DNA from: Mangrovimicrobium sp033283265
Lineage (GTDB): Bacteria > Pseudomonadota > Gammaproteobacteria > Pseudomonadales > Halieaceae
Assembly: GCA_033283265.1 (NCBI GenBank)
Contig: JAWMQN010000005.1
Location: 186,001-250,000, forward strand
Reading direction: 5' to 3'
Length of the DNA: 64,000 nt
Part shown: positions 49,599 through 57,683 of the stretch, in pieces
Layout: the number at the start of each line of letters is the position of its first letter
How positions within the stretch are numbered: the first letter of the stretch is position 1
Translations under genes and position numbers: made by a program
The notes under the pieces: model-generated
What the model saw: only the letters and a program-made list of their open reading frames with translations
What the model was told of the DNA's origin: nothing
Databases searched by the model: none

Positions 49599-50582
49599 TC
49601 AGGCGCCTCCGTTTTCGCTGTTCAGGTCGAGCAGGCTGCGGCGCAGGGACTTGCCACCGCCGAACAGCCGGCCGAGCAGGTTGGCGCGCTTCATCAGCAG
49701 GTGCGCGTCGTGCTCGTCAGTGACGCCGATGCCGCCGTGCAGCTGGATGTTGGCGTCGGTGTTCAGTTTGGCCGCTTTCTCCGCCAGCATCTTCGCCGCG
49801 TCGATCTGCATCGCCGCATCCGCGTGGCCCTCGCGCAGGGCTGTCGCCGCATAGAACAGCTGGCTGCGGGCGGCCTCGATACGCACCGCCATGTCGGAAC
49901 AGGGGTGGCGCACCGCCTGGTAGGAACCGATGGCGCGGCCGAAGGTCTCGCGCTCGCGGGCGTACTCGACGATCATCTCCAGCGCCGCCTCGGACAGGCC
50001 GGTCAGCATCGCCGCGACATTGACCTGGGCCTTGCGCCACACGGCGGCGCCGGTCACCGCCGCCACTTCGTGCAGGCAGGAGGACTGGCCGACGAACATG
50101 GCGCTGGAACGGTCCAGTCCCGGTACCTGCCGGCAGGCGCCGCTGTCCCAGCGGTAGAGCACCGCCGCGTCGGCAACGACTGACACCACGTACTGTGCGG
50201 CACTGTCGCCAATCACCCGGATCGCGCCGTCAGGATTTTGCTGCACCAGCAGGGCGGCGGCGGATTCGCCGGCGATCAGGCTGGCGCAGAGGGACTCGTC
50301 GCGCTGCGCCACGGCCACCGCGAGCACCTGTGACAGCACCTCGAGCGGCCCGGCCACCCGGCCCAGTTCGACAAAGAACAGCATTTCCTCGACGATCGAG
50401 AGCTGGCTGCCGCCGGCGCTTTCCGGCGCGGCGAGACCGAGCCAGCCGAGACCGGCGAAGGCGCCGAGCGCGGGCGGGTCCTGCGGTTTTTCGTGCAGGC
50501 GCCGCAGGGGAAATTCGTTGCTGAGGAAATCCGCCGCGGCGTTGGCGATCTCCCGCTCGTCTGCATCAAGTGCCAGAAACAT
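49599..50582 (-). CDS. Acyl-CoA dehydrogenase, short partner subunit
   Basis: A 327-residue protein with ribosome site GGAGCGCCAACG. It has ADEREIANAAADFLSNEFPL at the N-terminus, YARERETFGRAIGSYQAVRH, and IQLHGGIGVTDEHDAHLLMK near the C-terminus. It lacks the SEPNAGSD segment and is 60 residues shorter than the long partner. By analogy with FadE28-FadE29 type complexes the short subunit shapes one half of the FAD/substrate site. This is the second such pair in the window; the first is at 28806-31030. Confidence 0.9.
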   Translation of the reverse strand: MFLALDADEREIANAAADFLSNEFPLRRLHEKPQDPPALGAFAGLGWLGLAAPESAGGSQLSIVEEMLFFVELGRVAGPLEVLSQVLAVAVAQRDESLCASLIAGESAAALLVQQNPDGAIRVIGDSAAQYVVSVVADAAVLYRWDSGACRQVPGLDRSSAMFVGQSSCLHEVAAVTGAAVWRKAQVNVAAMLTGLSEAALEMIVEYARERETFGRAIGSYQAVRHPCSDMAVRIEAARSQLFYAATALREGHADAAMQIDAAKMLAEKAAKLNTDANIQLHGGIGVTDEHDAHLLMKRANLLGRLFGGGKSLRRSLLDLNSENGGA

Positions 50583-50664
50583 CGTTGGCGCTCCGCTATT
50601 TTGGTTTATAAGAGCAGTCGGGCGGCAGCGCCGATGGCACTGCCCTACCCTGTTCGTCGGTGTG

Positions 50665-51042
50665 TTACTTCGGAATGGCCGTCGGCTGGTAGGCGACCAG
50701 GCGCCAGGCGCCGTCTTCGCGCGTCCAGACGGACAGGGTCCGGTTGTCGATGGTTTTGTCCTGCCCGCCGACGGTGACGCCGGCGGTCAGCCGCGACACC
50801 AGCAGGGCGCTGTCGCCGAGATCGACCACCCGGGCCTCGCTGATATCCAGGGTGTTATAGACGATATTGCCCGAGGCCATCTTCGTCAGCAGGCTCGACT
50901 TGTCCTCGTAGACGGCAGTGGCGTGGGCGAAGACGAGGCGCTCGGAGAGCAGTTCATCCAGCGCGGCCACGTCGGCGGCCAGCAGGGCTGCGCAACGGGC
51001 CTGCTCGCAGGCAAGAATGTCGGCGCTGATATCTCGGCTCAT
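50665..51042 (-). CDS. NTF2/SnoaL-like fold protein (B)
   Basis: The start at 51042 (MSRDISADIL) gives 125 residues; the longer frame upstream is antisense noise. The fold is indicated by ILACEQARCAALLAADVAALDELLSE (long helix start, DUF4440-like) and the final TLSVWTREDGAWRLVAYQPTAI. Proteins of this group are isomerases, dehydratases or structural partners; catalytic residues cannot be assigned. It lies between the Baeyer-Villiger-type monooxygenase (20 bp upstream) and the short dehydrogenase subunit. Confidence 0.82.
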   Translation of the reverse strand: MSRDISADILACEQARCAALLAADVAALDELLSERLVFAHATAVYEDKSSLLTKMASGNIVYNTLDISEARVVDLGDSALLVSRLTAGVTVGGQDKTIDNRTLSVWTREDGAWRLVAYQPTAIPK

Positions 51043-51062
51043 AGTCAAAAACCCCGTCCTGG

Positions 51063-53036
51063 TCAGGCAGACGCCCCGGCGGCCTCTTCCGCTTCGGCCT
51101 CGTCGTCCAGGCGCCGGCAGTTGTACTCGTCGAGGTCGATCTCGGCGGTGAAGTGGCGATAGTCTGCCAGCTTCCAGGGCGAGTTCATAATCACCCGGCC
51201 GCTCTTGTTCTTGTACCAGCTGGTGACCCCGGGATGCGCCCACACCAGTTGGCGGTGCTCCGCGTCGACCTTCTCGTTGTAGTCCTCGAAGGGCGCTTCC
51301 TTGACTTCCAGCTCGTCCCAGTCGTTTTCCAGCATCTCGCGCAGGGCCTCGCAGACATAGCGGACCTGGCACTCGCTGTGGAAGAAGGCGCTGCCGCCGT
51401 GGGCGAGGTTGGTGTTGGGGCCGTAGAGCACGTAGAAATTGGGGAAGCCCGGCACGGTGATCCCGAGGTGGGCGCGCGGGTCGTCATCGCCCCACAGGTC
51501 GCGGATGGTGACGCCGCCGCGGCCCTTGATATCCATCGGCGAGAGCAGCTTCGAGGCGTGGAAGCCGGTGGCGAAGACGATCACGTCGGCGGGGTATTTC
51601 TTGCCGCCGGCGACGACGCCGTCTTCCTCGATACGCTCCACATCGCCCGCATACAGGTCGACGTTGGGACGGCGCAGCATTTGGTACCAGTTGTTGTCGC
51701 GCAGCATGCGCTTGCCGAAGGGCGGATAGTCGGGGACGACTTTCTCCATCAGGTCAGGGCGATCGCCGATCTCGGACTCGATGTAGGCGATCAGTTCCTC
51801 GCGCATTTTCGCGTTTTCCGCGTTCAGCGAGTGATCGAGGTCCTTCCAGTCCGGATCGATGCGCAGGGTCGGGTGGAAACCGTCGGAAGCCGCCCAGAAC
51901 AGCTGGAAGCGGAACCAGTCGAGGTAGTAGGGAATGTTGCGGGTCGCCCAGGTCACCGCCGCGGGCACATGCTCGTGGTACATCGGGTGGCGGATGATCC
52001 AGTGCCTGGAGCGCTGGAAAATATTCAGCTGGCCCACTTCCGGCGCGATCGACGGCCCGATCTGGATGCCGCTGGCGCCGGTGCCGATCATGGCCACCTT
52101 CTTGCCCTTGATGTCGACGCTGTGGTCCCAGCGGGCGGAGTGGAATTTCGGCCCCTTGAAGCTGTCGAGGCCGGGGAAGTTGGGGATCGAGGGCCGGTTG
52201 AGGATACCCACGGCGCTGACAAAGGCGTTGGCTTCCAGGGTGTCGCCGCTGCCGTCGGCCTTCTTCGTGGTGAGGCGCCAGTGACAGTGATCCTCGTCGT
52301 ACTCCGCCGCGGTGATTTCCTCGTTGAAGCGGATATGCTCGCGAATACCGAACTCGTCGGCGACGCGGTTGATGTACTTGAACAGCTCGTTGCCCTTGCT
52401 GAAGAACTCCGGCCACTCCGGGTTGGGCAGGAGGGAGAAGGAATAGAAGTGGCAGGGCGTATCCACGCCGATGCCCGGGTAGGTGTTCTCGTACCAGGTG
52501 CCGCCGATGGCGTCGTTTTTCTCGATGATGACGAAGGGAATGCCCGCCTGCTTGAGGCGCACGCCCATCACCACGCCGGAGAAGCCGGCGCCGGCGATCA
52601 CCACCTGGAAGTTCTCGCGCTTTGCCTCGGAGACCGGCTTGCGCCATTCCACCGCGCGGTAGTCGCGGCCACCGAAGCAGGTTTCCTCGTAGAAAATCGG
52701 CAGGTATTTTTCCGGCACGTCGGCGCCGCAGGCTACGTCCATCATGGCCTTCAGCTCGGCCTTGGTGGGCTCCTCGTGCAACACGCTGTCGCTTTTCGCC
52801 AGCCCTTCGATGGTCTCGACCAGCGCGGCGCGAATTTCCGCCTGCAGCTCCGCGGGGATGGACTGCTGGTAGTCCCAGCCGCCGTTGACATAGGGGCGCA
52901 CGCGCGGGAGGAAGGACTTGTCACCGGTCAGGTGCACGTAGCTCATCAGCAAGGGGAGGACGTGCGCCCCCGCTATTCCGTCACGCAGGGCCTGGGGATC
53001 GGCTGCCGCCTGTTTGATTTGCTGTGTAAGATCCAT
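51063..53036 (-). CDS. 4-Hydroxyacetophenone monooxygenase-type Baeyer-Villiger monooxygenase
   Basis: The start at 53036 (MDLTQQIKQA) gives 657 residues. An N-terminal helical extension of about 140 residues, typical of the HAPMO group, precedes the FAD motif VVIAGAGFSGVVMG (145-158). GGTWYENTYPGIGVD follows, then the FxGxxxHxxxW fingerprint as FKGPKFHSARW (293-303) and the NADPH motif IGTGASGIQIG. It inserts an oxygen beside a ketone to give an ester or lactone. It is coupled to the cyclase-family gene upstream (32-bp gap), which may hydrolyse or rearrange its product. It is only distantly similar to the monooxygenase at 31344-32816. Confidence 0.93.
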   Translation of the reverse strand: MDLTQQIKQAAADPQALRDGIAGAHVLPLLMSYVHLTGDKSFLPRVRPYVNGGWDYQQSIPAELQAEIRAALVETIEGLAKSDSVLHEEPTKAELKAMMDVACGADVPEKYLPIFYEETCFGGRDYRAVEWRKPVSEAKRENFQVVIAGAGFSGVVMGVRLKQAGIPFVIIEKNDAIGGTWYENTYPGIGVDTPCHFYSFSLLPNPEWPEFFSKGNELFKYINRVADEFGIREHIRFNEEITAAEYDEDHCHWRLTTKKADGSGDTLEANAFVSAVGILNRPSIPNFPGLDSFKGPKFHSARWDHSVDIKGKKVAMIGTGASGIQIGPSIAPEVGQLNIFQRSRHWIIRHPMYHEHVPAAVTWATRNIPYYLDWFRFQLFWAASDGFHPTLRIDPDWKDLDHSLNAENAKMREELIAYIESEIGDRPDLMEKVVPDYPPFGKRMLRDNNWYQMLRRPNVDLYAGDVERIEEDGVVAGGKKYPADVIVFATGFHASKLLSPMDIKGRGGVTIRDLWGDDDPRAHLGITVPGFPNFYVLYGPNTNLAHGGSAFFHSECQVRYVCEALREMLENDWDELEVKEAPFEDYNEKVDAEHRQLVWAHPGVTSWYKNKSGRVIMNSPWKLADYRHFTAEIDLDEYNCRRLDDEAEAEEAAGASA

Positions 53037-53068
53037 AGGTACTTCTCTAGTCGTTATAGTTGCCGTGC

Positions 53069-54106
53069 CTAAACGGTGGCGATGGCGGTCACCGGGGAGC
53101 CCACTGCGCCGGGCAAGCGCAGTGGTGGCGCGGTCAACAGGAATCGATTGCGACCGGCCTGGCGCAGCCAGTCCGCCAGGTCGCTGAGCAGGAACAACTC
53201 GCCCAGCGGCACACCGAGTTTGAAAAGACAGTGTTCGTGCAGCGGAAAATACGCGCCCCGCCCTTCGGGTGGATTCGGCGTGGGCAGGAATTCCACCGCC
53301 TCGTTGTCGGAGAGGATAGCCGCCACACCGGAATCCGTGATCCACTGCAGCAGGCGCGGATCGGAGCCGTCCAGGCCGGTGCACACCTCGTGCTGGATAC
53401 CTTCCGGCGGCGTCCTGTTGTAGCCCAGCAGCACCCGGTCGAAACCGGTGCGCAGGCAGAGCATGTCGCCGGTCTCGATCTCCACGCCGTCGGCCTCGAG
53501 GATGCGCATCAGCGCGTCGTAACCGACGGCCTCGCGGCCATTGCCATAGTGGGCGTGCAGGTCGACCATCACGCCGCGGCCCTGCATGCCCTGCGCCGCC
53601 AGCGCGTCGATGCCCAGGGGGCCGGCGCCGTAGGGGGGCTCGACCGGGCGATCGCCGTCGAGGTAATCCTTCGGGCCGCGCACTTCGACGCCGGCGCGGT
53701 AGCCGTTGTAGAACACGACCTCCTCCTCGCCATCGCCGTTGGCATCAAACAGTGCGCCCATGTGCGCGAGGCTGTCCCACTGGGTGGAGTACTGGGTGGA
53801 GAGCGTCACCCGGTCGTCGCAGACCACGTCGGTCTGGGCGGGATTCACGCGCGCCATGGGGTAGCACATGGCCGGGTCGTCGCCGCGCATGGAAAACTGC
53901 ATGTGCGGCGGAAAGCGGCGCGGGTTCATGACCGAGAGGCCGGGGTAGTCGAGAGGCAGTGACAGGCAAAAGCTGACGCCATCTCTGACTTCTGCAATTC
54001 CCTGGAGAACTTTCTCCGGCGTCAACAGGTTCAGCCTGCCGAGGGCATCGTCCTCGCCAAACTCTCCCCAGTTCGCGCCTTCAGGCCTGTTTGACCAACG
54101 TTTCAC
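53069..54106 (-). CDS. Cyclase-family (kynurenine-formamidase-like) metal-dependent hydrolase
   Basis: The 345-residue protein starts at GTG (54106). The metal-binding segment reads STQYSTQWDSLAHMG, the form of HxGTHxD common in the larger bacterial cyclase family, with GRGVMVDLHAHYG and HEHCLFKLGVPLGELFLLSD later. Family members hydrolyse amides, esters or lactones with Zn or Mn. Ring-opening of a lactone formed by the downstream Baeyer-Villiger-type enzyme is an attractive but unproved role. It is the first gene of the long leftward run; an operator-like site lies 55 bp upstream of its start. Confidence 0.88.
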   Translation of the reverse strand: MKRWSNRPEGANWGEFGEDDALGRLNLLTPEKVLQGIAEVRDGVSFCLSLPLDYPGLSVMNPRRFPPHMQFSMRGDDPAMCYPMARVNPAQTDVVCDDRVTLSTQYSTQWDSLAHMGALFDANGDGEEEVVFYNGYRAGVEVRGPKDYLDGDRPVEPPYGAGPLGIDALAAQGMQGRGVMVDLHAHYGNGREAVGYDALMRILEADGVEIETGDMLCLRTGFDRVLLGYNRTPPEGIQHEVCTGLDGSDPRLLQWITDSGVAAILSDNEAVEFLPTPNPPEGRGAYFPLHEHCLFKLGVPLGELFLLSDLADWLRQAGRNRFLLTAPPLRLPGAVGSPVTAIATV

Positions 54107-54160
54107 TACTCGACCGTATTTGCCTCACTAATGTATGGGAGAAATATACGCGCCGCAAAA

Positions 54161-54178
54161 ACTGACGTCAATTCAATT
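54161..54178. promoter_or_regulatory. Operator-like site ACTGACGTCAATTCAATT (site B4)
   Basis: An exact match to ACTGACG-N5-TCAATT with an internal palindrome TGACGTCA. It lies 55 bp upstream of the cyclase gene, where it could control the ten-gene leftward run. Confidence 0.6.
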
Positions 54179-54212
54179 ATTGTAAATTTTTAGAAGAATC
54201 AGCCGCTTCCGC

Positions 54213-55400
54213 TCAGCGCTTGAGGATGACCGAGGAGCCGTGGCCGAACAGGCCCTGGTTGGCAGTGATGCCCACCTTCGCACCGGCCACCTGCCGCTCG
54301 CCAGCAGTACCGCGCAGCTGTTGCGTGAGCTCGCAGACCTGCGCCAGCGCCTGGGCCGGCACCGCCTCGCCGAAACAGGCCAGGCCGCCGGAGGGGTTGA
54401 TCGGGATACGCCCGCCGATGCGGGTCTCGCCGGCGCGCACCAGTTGCGCCGCCGCGCCGCGCGCGCAGAGCTGCAGGTCCTCGCACCAGTCGAGCTCCAG
54501 CGCCGTGGACAGGTCGTAGACCTCGGCTACCGACACATCCTCCGGGCCGATGCCCGCCTCCTCGTAGGCCTTGGCGGGAATCGCCGCGCGGAAGCGCTGG
54601 GCCTCGACCACCGCGGCGGAATCCGTGGCGATGTCCGGCATCTCCACTACCGCCGAGGCGAAGGTCGGGGTCACCGTGGAGATCGCCGCAATGCGCACCG
54701 CGTCATCGCGGCCGAGCCTGCGCGCATAGTCCAGCGAACAGACCACCAGCGCGGCGGCGCCGTCGGAGGTGGCGCAGATATCCATCAGCCGCAGGGGATC
54801 CGCCACCATGGCGGAGGCGGCGACATCCGCGGCGCTGAATTTCTTGCGGTAGCGGGCGTTCGGGTTACTGAAGCCGTGCTCGGCGTTCTTCACCTTCACC
54901 AGGGCGAAGTCCTCGGCCGTGTCGCCGTAGATTTCCATCCGCCGACGGGCATAGAGGGCGAAGTAGGAGGGGTTGGTGATGCCGAGGCGGAAACGCACCC
55001 AGTCCGGGTCGTCCGGGCGCTCCCCCGGGGCCGGCTTGAGAAAGCCCTTGGGCGTGGTGTCGGAGCCGACCACCAGGGCGACGTCGCACTGGCCGGCGAG
55101 GATTTTCGCCCGCGCCGCCGCCAGTGCCTGGGAGCCGGAGGCGCAGGCCGCGTAGGAGGTATTCACCTCCGCGCCCTGCCAGCCCAGCGCCTGGGCGAAA
55201 GTCGCCCCGGCCACGTAACCGGGGTAACCGCAGCGCATGGTTGCCGCGCCGGACACGTACTGGATATCGCGCCAGGCCACGCCGGCATCCGCCAGCGCGT
55301 CGCGGCTCGCCTTCACCCCGTACTCGACGAAATTCCTGCCCCACTTGCCCCAGGGGTGCATGCCGATGCCGAGTACGGCAATTTCCTGATCTGCGCTCAT
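54213..55400 (-). CDS. Thiolase-family (SCP-x/lipid-transfer type) acyltransferase
   Basis: The start at 55400 (MSADQEIAVLGIG) gives 395 residues. The catalytic Cys is present at residue 86 (SYAACASGSQAL), unlike the paralogue at 4274-5494. The usual GHP motif is altered: NPSGGLACFGEAVPAQAL has Glu where His is expected. The C-terminal GLFGHGSSVILK is retained. It probably cleaves a 3-oxoacyl-CoA, or acts as an aldolase with its OB-fold partner, encoded 38 bp upstream. It closes a two-gene unit with its own operator-like site at 55919. Confidence 0.87.
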   Translation of the reverse strand: MSADQEIAVLGIGMHPWGKWGRNFVEYGVKASRDALADAGVAWRDIQYVSGAATMRCGYPGYVAGATFAQALGWQGAEVNTSYAACASGSQALAAARAKILAGQCDVALVVGSDTTPKGFLKPAPGERPDDPDWVRFRLGITNPSYFALYARRRMEIYGDTAEDFALVKVKNAEHGFSNPNARYRKKFSAADVAASAMVADPLRLMDICATSDGAAALVVCSLDYARRLGRDDAVRIAAISTVTPTFASAVVEMPDIATDSAAVVEAQRFRAAIPAKAYEEAGIGPEDVSVAEVYDLSTALELDWCEDLQLCARGAAAQLVRAGETRIGGRIPINPSGGLACFGEAVPAQALAQVCELTQQLRGTAGERQVAGAKVGITANQGLFGHGSSVILKR

Positions 55401-55438
55401 CTTGTCTCTCTTTATCTTGGTTGTTTCGGCTGCCGGGC

Positions 55439-55870
55439 TCAGGCTACGGGCGCCCACTTCCAGGTAATGGTTGCCTGCTCCTCGGTCTCGAACAGGGTAT
55501 CGAGCACCAGCTCGACACCCATCCCGGCCCTGAGATCCTCGCACTGCAGGCCCCTGATCCCCTGCCCCAGCACGATCATCTTTTCCTTCTCCAGTTCCAC
55601 CGCGAGGATGGTGTAGGGCACGTGGGGGTCCTCGGCGACGAAAGGCTCGGGGGGCTGGTACATGGCGTTGGTGAAGGACCACACGGTTCCGCGCCGCGAC
55701 AGGGGCACTTCCTCGAACTCCTCGCCGTCACAGGCGGGGTTCTTGCAGTACAGGCTCTGGCGGGGAAAGTAGTAGGTGCCGCAGGCCTTGCAGCGGGTGC
55801 CGATAAGGTGGGGCTGGCCATCCTCGACGGCGAACCAGCCTTCGATGACGGGTTTCTGGGCTTTGGGCAT
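55439..55870 (-). CDS. Zn-ribbon/OB-fold (DUF35) protein
   Basis: A 143-residue protein. The zinc ribbon has Cys27, Cys30, Cys42 and Cys47 (TRCKACGTYYFPRQSLYC, then NPAC), and the OB-fold is represented by RGTVWSFTNAMYQPP and PYTILAVELEKEKMIVLGQ. It is the partner of the thiolase-family protein encoded downstream, as in the 3861/4274 pair on the left of the window. The combination suggests an acyl-CoA-handling complex. The start is clear but its ribosome site is weak. An operator-like palindrome lies 49 bp upstream. Confidence 0.9.
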   Translation of the reverse strand: MPKAQKPVIEGWFAVEDGQPHLIGTRCKACGTYYFPRQSLYCKNPACDGEEFEEVPLSRRGTVWSFTNAMYQPPEPFVAEDPHVPYTILAVELEKEKMIVLGQGIRGLQCEDLRAGMGVELVLDTLFETEEQATITWKWAPVA

Positions 55871-55918
55871 GGTGGGCTCTGCCTGTTTTCCGGGGTATTT
55901 GGGGATGCTAGTTGCTTA

Positions 55919-55936
55919 ACTGACTATAAGTCAATT
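55919..55936. promoter_or_regulatory. Operator-like site ACTGACTATAAGTCAATT (site B5)
   Basis: Matches ACTGAC(G/T)-N5-TCAATT and contains the perfect palindrome TGACT-ATA-AGTCA. It lies 49 bp upstream of the OB-fold gene. The centre ACTATAAGT is also the centre of site A3 at 10606, suggesting the two TetR proteins recognise related half-sites. Confidence 0.6.
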
Positions 55937-56067
55937 TGATGTGTAGTCGCTTTGGGGCTTGCGCCGGCCAGCATTTATGGGCCAGCGGAATGGCGACTGC
56001 GCTTTTTCCTGCTCGCCAGACAGCAGCGCGAGAGTGCCACTGGACGCCTCGCCACGGCAATCCCTAT

Positions 56068-56085
56068 AATTGGCAAATCGTCAGT
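56068..56085. promoter_or_regulatory. Operator-like site (site B6), complement of ACTGACG-N5-TCAATT
   Basis: On the + strand it reads AATTGGCAAATCGTCAGT; one base differs from the consensus. It is only 17 bp from the ATG of the acyl-CoA ligase gene, where a bound repressor would block transcription or early elongation. Confidence 0.55.
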
Positions 56086-56102
56086 TATATAACTCCAAGC
56101 CA

Positions 56103-57602
56103 ATGACCAGCCTGTACTTCGAACAGCAACTCGCCGCCCATCCCGACGCCCTGGCCATTTCCGACCTCGGCGCCAGCCGCAGCTGGCGCGAGCTGGACGG
56201 CAACATCCTCGCCCTCGCCCACTACCTGCGCGATACGGCGGGACTGCAGCCGGGGGACCACATCGCGCTGCTGATCGGCAACCGGGTCGAGTATGTCGAG
56301 GCCATGCTGGCGGGCATGCTGGCGGGCCTGTGGGTCACACCGGTCAACACTCACCTCACCGCGGGCGAGGTGGCCTACATTCGCGAGAACTGCGGCGCGA
56401 AGCTGGTTCTCCACGACGACGCCCACACCGAACTGCTCGCGCCGGAAGAGAGCGACACGGCACGCAATATCCAGCAACTGCTGGCGCAGCTCACCCCACC
56501 GGCGGTAGCCGGCTTCAGCAGCGACAGCCCCGCCGGCGGCAACATGCTCTACACCAGCGGCACCACCGGGCGCCCCAAGGGGGTGAAACGGGCCAAACCG
56601 GCAACGGTGGGGCAGATGATCGAGCGGATGCAGAGCTTCGGCCGCAACTTCGGCCTCACCGGCCGCGGCCCGCACCTGGTCACCGGGCCGCTCTACCATG
56701 CCGCGCCGGGCATGTTCGCCATCTACGACATGCTCAACGGCGCCCAGGTCTTCATCATGCCGAAGTGGGACTGCGATACTTTTTTCCGCGTCGTCCGCGA
56801 GCAGCGCGTGGTCACCACCCACCTGGTGCCGACCATGTTCGTGCGCCTGTTGCAGGCCCGCGACCAGGGCGCCGAGGGCATCGACCTCTCCTCCCTGCGC
56901 TACGTGTTGCACGGCGCCGCGCCAATCACCCGCAGCGTGAAGCAGCGCATGATCGACTGGTGGGGGCCGCTGCTCACCGAGTACTGGGGCGCCACGGAAT
57001 CGGGCACGGTGACCCTGGTCAACAGCGAGGAGTGGCTCTCCCACCCGGGCACCGTCGGCCGGCCGGTGGCCAGCTTCGAGGTCTACGTCGGCGACGAGAT
57101 GGGCAACCCGACTGGCGCCGACGAGGGCCTGCTGTTCTGCCGCCACAAGACACTGGCCGAGGTCTTCGCCTACCACGAGGACCCGGAGAAAACCCGCAAG
57201 GCCCACCCCCGGCCCCACGTGCTGTCCCTGGGCGATATCGGCCGGGTGGATGCGGAGGGCTTCGTCTACCTCTCCGATCGCGAATCCAACATGATCATTT
57301 CCGGCGGGGTGAACATCTACCCGGCGGAGATCGAGAACGCCCTGCACGAGCACGCGGCGATCAGCGACGCCGCGGTCTTCGGCATTCCCAATGACGAGTG
57401 GGGCGAAGAGGTAAAAGCAGTGGTCGAACTGCGCCCGGGCATCGCCGGCAGCGCGGAGCTGGCCGAGGACATCCGCGCCTTTGCCCGCACCCGCCTGGCG
57501 GGATTCAAGGTGCCGCGCAGCGTCGACTTCATCGCTGAGCTGCCGCGCAACCCCTCGGGCAAGGTGCTGGTGCGCGAGCTGAAGGCGGGTTACCTGGGCT
57601 AG
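56103..57602 (+). CDS. AMP-forming acyl-CoA ligase
   Basis: The ATG at 56103 (MTSLYFEQQL) is chosen; a TTG 33 bp upstream falls inside the operator-like site. The 499-residue protein has NMLYTSGTTGRPKGVKR (P-loop), LTEYWGATESGTV (A5), LSLGDIGRVDAEGFVYL (A7), SDRESNMIISGGVNIYPAEIE (A8) and NPSGKVLVREL with the catalytic Lys. It activates a carboxylate by adenylation and thioesterification. It is not closely similar to the ligase at 46739-48394, so the two probably act at different stages. No clear ribosome site is visible. Confidence 0.92.
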   Translation: MTSLYFEQQLAAHPDALAISDLGASRSWRELDGNILALAHYLRDTAGLQPGDHIALLIGNRVEYVEAMLAGMLAGLWVTPVNTHLTAGEVAYIRENCGAKLVLHDDAHTELLAPEESDTARNIQQLLAQLTPPAVAGFSSDSPAGGNMLYTSGTTGRPKGVKRAKPATVGQMIERMQSFGRNFGLTGRGPHLVTGPLYHAAPGMFAIYDMLNGAQVFIMPKWDCDTFFRVVREQRVVTTHLVPTMFVRLLQARDQGAEGIDLSSLRYVLHGAAPITRSVKQRMIDWWGPLLTEYWGATESGTVTLVNSEEWLSHPGTVGRPVASFEVYVGDEMGNPTGADEGLLFCRHKTLAEVFAYHEDPEKTRKAHPRPHVLSLGDIGRVDAEGFVYLSDRESNMIISGGVNIYPAEIENALHEHAAISDAAVFGIPNDEWGEEVKAVVELRPGIAGSAELAEDIRAFARTRLAGFKVPRSVDFIAELPRNPSGKVLVRELKAGYLG

Positions 57603-57683
57603 GCGCGGGGTTTTGCCCGGCGGGGATGCGCTGGGGTAAAGTTGGGAGCGATAAGAAACCATCACCATCGGGGCGCAAACATT

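Noticed and set aside
46715..49723. Open frame of about 1000 codons on the + strand opposite the ligase and dehydrogenase genes
   Set aside because: It crosses several genes with clear motifs on the other strand; a high-GC artefact.
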